Part shown: positions 58,301-64,000 of the stretch, one piece after another | How the letters are laid out: every line of letters begins with the position of its first letter | Position numbering within the stretch: position 1 is the first letter of the stretch | Origin: Ophiostoma sp. CBS 140.51 | Lineage: Eukaryota > Ascomycota > Sordariomycetes > Ophiostomatales > Ophiostomataceae | Assembly: GCA_029298735.1 (NCBI GenBank) | Contig: JANSLP010000010.1 | Coordinates: 124,001-188,000, forward strand | Length of the DNA stretch: 64,000 nt | Reading direction: 5' to 3' | Made by a program: the position numbers and the translations under genes | Notes under the pieces: generated by a model | What the model was told of the DNA's origin: nothing | Seen by the model: the letters and a program-made list of their open reading frames with translations, nothing else | Database searches by the model: none

Positions 58301-61300
58301 CCATGCACACTGCAACGCTGGACACTGGACACCCCCCCACTCGAACAGCCACATGCAGCTAGTAAAGAAGAAAACGAGTGAAAGACTTCAAAACTAAACG
58401 AAAAAATAAGAGTGAAAATATGCCGACGTCGGGGCCTCTTTTTTTTTTCTTCCATGGGCCGCTTTTCTTCCTTCCCTCCTCACCCGAAAAGGAGGATGGC
58501 GGACCATCCACCACAGACCATTGAGCACAATCCACAGATGCATCCAGGCTCTCGTCGACCCGGCTCTCGTCCCCTCTACTCACACCTTATTTGTTGCCCC
58601 TCTCGTAGGAGCCGAAGAAGAGAAAAAAAGCTTGACAGCTCAAAACACAAAACAGACAAAAAGCCAAGACCAGGAGCCGAGACGAGTGGGCCTTTCTCTT
58701 TTTTACTGGGTTCTTCGAATGGAGACCTGGAACAGCCCTGGAGAAGACGAGCCCTGAAGAAATAACAGTGGTTGGCAATGTCGACGCAATGGTTGCTCGG
58801 TGTCTTGTAAAGAACAGTTGCATGGCAGATGATGATGTCTTCACAATGCATTTTATTTATGACATATTCTTTTTTTTTCTTGAAAGAAGACACACAACCA
58901 ACACTTCCCCCGTAGTAATGCCATTTTCCTCCCACTCCTCTTGTCTTTACGAGGCAGGGGTTATCTTAAACGGCTGTGATCGGATGTTGATCACTGACAG
59001 GGGACACAAACCAGGGCACCAACAAACTTACAAGTACTTGCTGTACGCAGAGTCGCACGCGGAATCCCCGCGCCCGCGTGACCTCGCTCTGTTTTCTGTG
59101 ACCGAGCACTCACCCACAAGAAAGTGCCGTCTACAGTCGAAGTAAATACGACTTCTAGGCGGATCCTTCGTACTTCGGAATGTGCCGGGGGTAGTCATTG
59201 CCCCTGGTCCCCGTAACCGTAGCCTTTGAGTCTGTTAGCTTGTGCTTGTTTTTTGGAGACTCATTGTGCGCGCTGTATTTCGTACTCTGGCACTTTTTGC
59301 CCTTCTAATGTTGCAGACGCTTCCAATTCCGCTATGAAGTCAACTTTTTTGGTGCGGTTGCCGATCACTTCGAGTGGGGAGCTGTTATTGTCGTACTTTG
59401 TACTGTCGTACTGCTCTCAAAGACCCTCAAAGGGTTCCTCCGAAAGCCGTATGACAGCAGGATGTTTAACAGGAGGGTGTGACATTGTTTCCAAGAGGAT
59501 GGGGCACTTCACAAGTCCAGTCAGCGTTTCACTGACGATTCTTCAGCAGAGAAGGAGATCCATCTTGGAGATGTTTACCAACATTACGTGAGCATGCAAT
59601 GCAGACGTGGAACATCAGAAAAGCATCAAAGCAAGTCAAAAGCATGTCAAACACATGGAACAGAGACATTAACTCACGTCAAAGATGACATAAAAATAAA
59701 AGGGTTCAAAAAGAGTCATAACTACGCACAAATGCCTCAACCTCGCATCTTTCTTTCTTTCGTTTTGAGGCGTCCACACCCCGGCTTAGGTCTGTGGGGG
59801 TGTGTGAGAACACAATCTGTGTCTTGTGTGAATGTGTGTCTCCTCTCCTGGCGCGTTCCCCGGCAAATTTGCGTCGAAGCTTTTCGCGCTAGGACAGAAA
59901 CCTCACAAGTTGGGCAGCTAGCCAAACTGGTCCCAGCTCAGCTACCTCGTCGTCGACCAGTCAAAGCACAGGACAGGGAAGAACGAAGAAGAGACAATAC
60001 AAGTACCGAACAGAGCCAGGCAAGCATACGGGCCTCGAAATCCGTTGCCAGAAAAAAAGAAGAATGGAACGATCAGATAAAAGTTAGCACACTCTAAAAG
60101 TAAAGATGGTGGGAAGCCGAGGGGCTGGCAGAACATTGACATCCCGGTAGCTGGGCTGGCTGGGCTCCGCTGTCGCAGATGTTTAGGAGAACATTTTCTG
60201 CTCGTAACTCGTACTCCGACCATATCTATGAAGAAAGACTAGATCGGCAGATAAAATCTCTTCTTTCTCTCCATTCTCTTTGTTTTGGTCCTGCTTTTTG
60301 TCCCTGCCTATTTTGCCAAGTTCACTGGACACAAAGCCAAGGCTGCTTGAGAACCAGCGGGAGAAAAAGGGGAAGATGCGTCCAGTGTTATGTTATGAAA
60401 AGCTTGCCTTGTTTTTTCTACAGGCCAAACAGACCACAAAATAAACAGGAGCCGAGACCGGTCCATACACCGGCTGGCCTGGAGACTGAGCAAACCTTAT
60501 TTTTCGCACACCAAGAAATGGAGTGGGTGGAGGGGCGGTGGGGAAGAAAGTGGTCTATATTTTGTGGCATCTTTCGAGGACGAGGCGAGGTCCTTTTAAC
60601 AGAGCAACTTCCACCTTCACGTGCCCATCAAAACTCATATGTAATACAAAGACCGAAAGCATTTACTTTTTTTAAAATAACATGAGATCCCGCATTGTCT
60701 GTGACATGTGTCAATAAATCCCGATGGCAGATGTGAAGAAGACCTGCGCCTAGATAAAATACCTTTAAACAAAACAGTACCCCAGAAACATTCATATACT
60801 CGTGTGCGCATAGGTTCTGTTCCGTAGCGTCTTTGGCTACGGGTTACATAGGACACTAGGTATGCAGCTAGTTTGTGGATGTATAGAAAGAGGTTGGACA
60901 TCGACACAAGGGAAGAAGACAAAAGCAAAAGCAGGCTTGCGGACGTGCCACCTGTCGTCATCAAGCCCCTGCACCTGCAAGTTTTCCAGCCTGCCGCCTT
61001 CCTGAACTAACTAAATAGGAAAACGAGAAGATTCTCTACGAGTGCAGATCGTCAAACATACAATAGACAGTACGTCGAAATAATGATGTCTATGTACGAA
61101 GTACAATGCGTGAACTGTTCATTGGATACAACACCAAAGACACCAAAGACACCAAAGAGGCAGCTCGCAGTGAGGTGCAGGCCTGCAGCTCAGCACGAAA
61201 AACAAGCCTTTCGTTCCCACAAAGCCTGCAACTCTGCGGTATGGCAGGGTGGCCCACCAGGATGTATAGCGATGTGCAGAGATGTGCACTGGAGGACGGT

Positions 61301-64000
61301 ATATACGTACGAAATTTCTGAGGTCTGAATGGAGAGTCCATCGGCAATGGTCCCCACGCTACCATACGAGCTAGCTAGATTATAGCTGAGATTTAGGGAG
61401 GGGAAACCATCTGTGTTTCGACTAAAATAGGTGCGAGGTTAACTGAGAATACAGGAAAAGGCAGAAGACAGAGGACAAAAAGAAAGCTGAGTAAATCGCA
61501 AGACGGTCAACAAAAGGCCAAGCCAGAAAAAAAAAGAAGGAAACATGACAAATGAAGGCAAAAATTTGCCTTGCTGGGCGTTGTGCACAAGTACACATGC
61601 GGTCTGTGGGGTCAGTGTTTTGCCAGACGTCTTTGCCGGCAATCAAGCGTTGAGCAGGCGTTGAGCGGGCGCTGGGCGTGAGAACAAAGAAAGACAGGGG
61701 CCGATCCCCTGCAGATGTCAGACCCTTGTTTTTTTTAGTTTTTTATTATCTGATCTTATCAGTTGCGGCCATTTGATCATCACTCCAACAGCGGGTGCGT
61801 GGAATTCAGGACGCTGAGACAAAAGACAACCCGTCATTGACCTTGCAGTTTTCTCTACTTTCTTCTCCCACCCGTCTGTTTCGCGGAATACTCGGAAGAC
61901 ACACAAGCATTGTCCGTTGTCTCCGCTGGTTCTGTAACATCAAGAAATGTTGCATTTGTTTTATCCTACGATTTTAATATGTTTTATTTGAAAATGGTTC
62001 TCGTTGACTTTGATCTTTGTTTTTAAAAAATAAAATAAAAATAAAAAAGAACTGCACAGATGGCATTATAGTCTCTTATTTATTCACCCGTGCCCCTTAT
62101 GTCTGCCGACAGCACCCATCTTCTCGGACCAGCCGTTCATGTAGGACGGCTCGATTATTGATCCTCTTTGCTTCTTGGGAAGGATGCAGCTGATTATTGT
62201 GCATTTCTGGCCAGCATGGTTGGGTTGCCTTTTCTTTCTTTTTGGATCCTCCCTCTCTTTTTCCACTGATAATTTTTGATCTGATAATTCTCTGATAATT
62301 TCTCGGCTGTTGATACGGCACTAACGCAAAAGGGCGGATCCACACTCCACATAAAAACATATAATTTTAAGCTTTCCAGAAACCGGCTTGGCTTCTTATT
62401 TTTCTCATCTTATTTTTTCTTGTTCTTCTTTTTCTTTTCTTCTGCTCTTTTTCTCGCAACTTTTTTCTTGTTTCGCTTGGAATGGCCGCTTCTCCCCACC
62501 ATATCCACAGGCACCCACTACCAAGCACACTCCGGACCACATGATGGATGCAAGGCTTGATTTTACCAGACGAAAGCTTGTGCCTTCCTCCCTTTTTTCT
62601 TGCCCAAAGTCTTGTCCTGCTCTTGCGTGTCCAGCCTGCCCCTCTTCCTTCGACTTGGCTTTTCGTAACCACTTTTTCCACTCGTAATACCGGCCCCCCC
62701 CTCCACCACTCCATCACTCTTTCAAGCCTCCTCTGCCCACTGATCCAATGCCCAGGGATCTAGACCAGCCCATGGACCGTGTCCTGTCCCTTTTATCGGG
62801 GAGAAAAAAGGCCAAGAATTTTGCGCGACAACCATATATTGGCTTTTGGTACGGAAAGAAAAGAAAAAGAAAAGAAGAAAAAAGAAAGCTTTTCGTACCA
62901 CGCGACGTCGAATCCGACAATGTATGTGTAGATCAAGTATCTTAACCTCATAAAGAGTCAATAGTTATCTCAATGGGCAGCATCGAGTAAAGAAGAATAA
63001 GAAGTGTCGAGAGAAGCAAACCGAGTGATGAATACTAGTGGCCAGGTTTGTGGCTGATATAGTCTGCAAAACCGGGTCCGCAAAATGTGATTCCATATGC
63101 AGAAAAGAGACAAGAGAGGATACAGAAAATACAGAGTACATGGATGAGGTACTTGTACAAGGTAGACAGAAGATAAAAAAATAAGAAAAATGAAAAGATC
63201 GTCTGATAACTAGAAACATTGACCAGGCGAGTCCCATCAGATAAAAATGTACCTGCGACTCCAAACACACCCAGGGAATGAGTACTTGTACAACGGAAAT
63301 CTAGCCATCGGAGAGTGCCATCAGGCACAGTCTAAAAGTACTACCTTGTACAAATTGCTTGTGCCTGTACTCCATACAAACTTGGACTTGGATTTTATTT
63401 TCTGCTTCCGCGCTATATTATACACCTTTATCATTGACGGTACCAAACAGGTAAACTAGGATATCTTCCATTCCAATGCAACTGTGACATAGCCCACCTC
63501 GAGCCGAGCTTCTTACGGCACACAATTCATGTGTTTCCATCTGCAAAAGACATGTCACACTAGTGTCTATTCCATGAAGAGCTTTTTCTTTTCACTCGCC
63601 CAACCCCCCACTCACTATTCCGGATCGTGCCTTTTGGCGAAAAGCATTGCACAAAAAGTAAAAATATTTTAATTCTGCCAGTCCAGCCTGTTGGGCACTT
63701 TGATCTTGCTAGTTTACTTCCCACCCAGTACAGGCAAAATGGAATCCCAAGAAAAGAAAGGACAAACTGACCCGCCATAGGCCCTGTGTGACGATCCAGA
63801 CTCGGCCACGACCCAACCGAGAACGCATCCGCCTGGCCGGATTGTATTTCGTCTTCTGTCTTATCATGCTCTCAAAAGTTATATAATGCAGCACAGACAA
63901 TGGCGCAAACACTGTGGCGGGCCATCATACGGATGTCGTGGTTGACATGGTAGTCCTTGTATGAAGGAATGAATTTGGCTGGATAGAACATACTCTTCCA
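55386..64000. other. Gene-poor 8.6 kb interval
   Basis: No gene supported. The longest open frames (233 codons from 55511, 169 from 59588, 168 from 60179) have no family signature, no strong third-position G/C and no coherent introns. Small repeats: a duplicated CCTGGTCCAGGC (57544 and 57580) inside an imperfect inverted repeat, a 15-base tandem GACTGTCGTTGAGAG at 57826, a 9-base tandem of the ACACCAAAG type near 61129-61157, and four copies of CAGATAAAA (57788, 57954, 60249, 63238). Confidence 0.5.
57544..57600. repeat. Small inverted/direct repeat cluster
   Basis: Two copies of CCTGGTCCAGGC, itself a near-palindrome, with CATGACTGGC and GCCGGTCATG forming an imperfect inverted repeat between and beyond them. 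Could form a cruciform; no function inferred. Confidence 0.5.

Noticed and set aside
1..64000. CRISPR arrays, insertion sequences, rRNA genes
   Set aside because: No regularly spaced repeats, transposase motifs or rRNA sequence recognised; the window is eukaryotic.

Overview
The window reads as nuclear DNA of a filamentous ascomycete (Pezizomycotina). Genes have few short GT-AG introns (about 50-170 bases) with CTAAC-type branch sites, coding regions are rich in G/C at third positions, intergenic DNA is long, and both tRNA genes carry introns. The proteins are typical of that group: MSH4, a TSL1-type trehalose synthase subunit, RSA4/Notchless, a VCX1-type exchanger, BUD23, IDH1, a FRE-type ferric reductase and an ACS-family transporter. 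The candidate RNA-editing genes described below would fit Sordariomycetes best; that placement is inference.

Layout. 1-2749: MSH4 (minus, 3' end cut off by the window edge), then tRNA-Pro. 3.6-5.3 kb: a branched-chain aminotransferase (minus) followed by a coiled-coil/membrane-tail remnant that is in frame beyond its stop codon. 7.07-10.15 kb: TSL1-like trehalose synthase subunit (minus). 10.2-17.9 kb: gene-poor. 17.9-19.5 kb: RSA4 (minus). 21.1-23.5 kb: Ca2+/H+ exchanger (plus), then tRNA-Tyr. 25.2-26.6 kb (minus) and 30.8-33.5 kb (plus): two unrecognised genes, each interrupted by in-frame UAG codons, flanking the purine gene for GAR formyltransferase. 34.9-37.2 kb: a 761-residue unknown protein. 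41.3-43.2 kb: transporter. 45.0-45.7 kb: SVP26/TEX261-like. 46.5-47.6 kb: BUD23. 47.7-49.8 kb: GH13 enzyme. 51.2-52.5 kb: IDH1. 52.9-55.4 kb: ferric reductase. 55.4-64 kb: no gene that I can support.

Most genes are unlinked housekeeping functions: meiotic recombination, ribosome assembly and rRNA modification, the TCA cycle, purine and branched-chain amino acid synthesis, trehalose, calcium, iron.

The striking signal is the pair of genes at 25.2-26.6 and 30.8-33.5 kb. Each is one continuous reading frame, across introns, broken only by UAG (codons 51 and 352 of one, 74 and 210 of the other) and never internally by UAA or UGA. All four UAGs are followed by AA, and all can be drawn in hairpin loops, the best with a perfect 7-bp stem and a 9-base loop. 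Ordinary UAG terminators of six other genes here are never followed by AA. This is the known signature of 'premature-stop' genes of Sordariomycetes, whose UAG is changed to UGG (Trp) by A-to-I mRNA editing in fruiting bodies. The aminotransferase stop UAG also sits in a hairpin loop with an open frame behind it.
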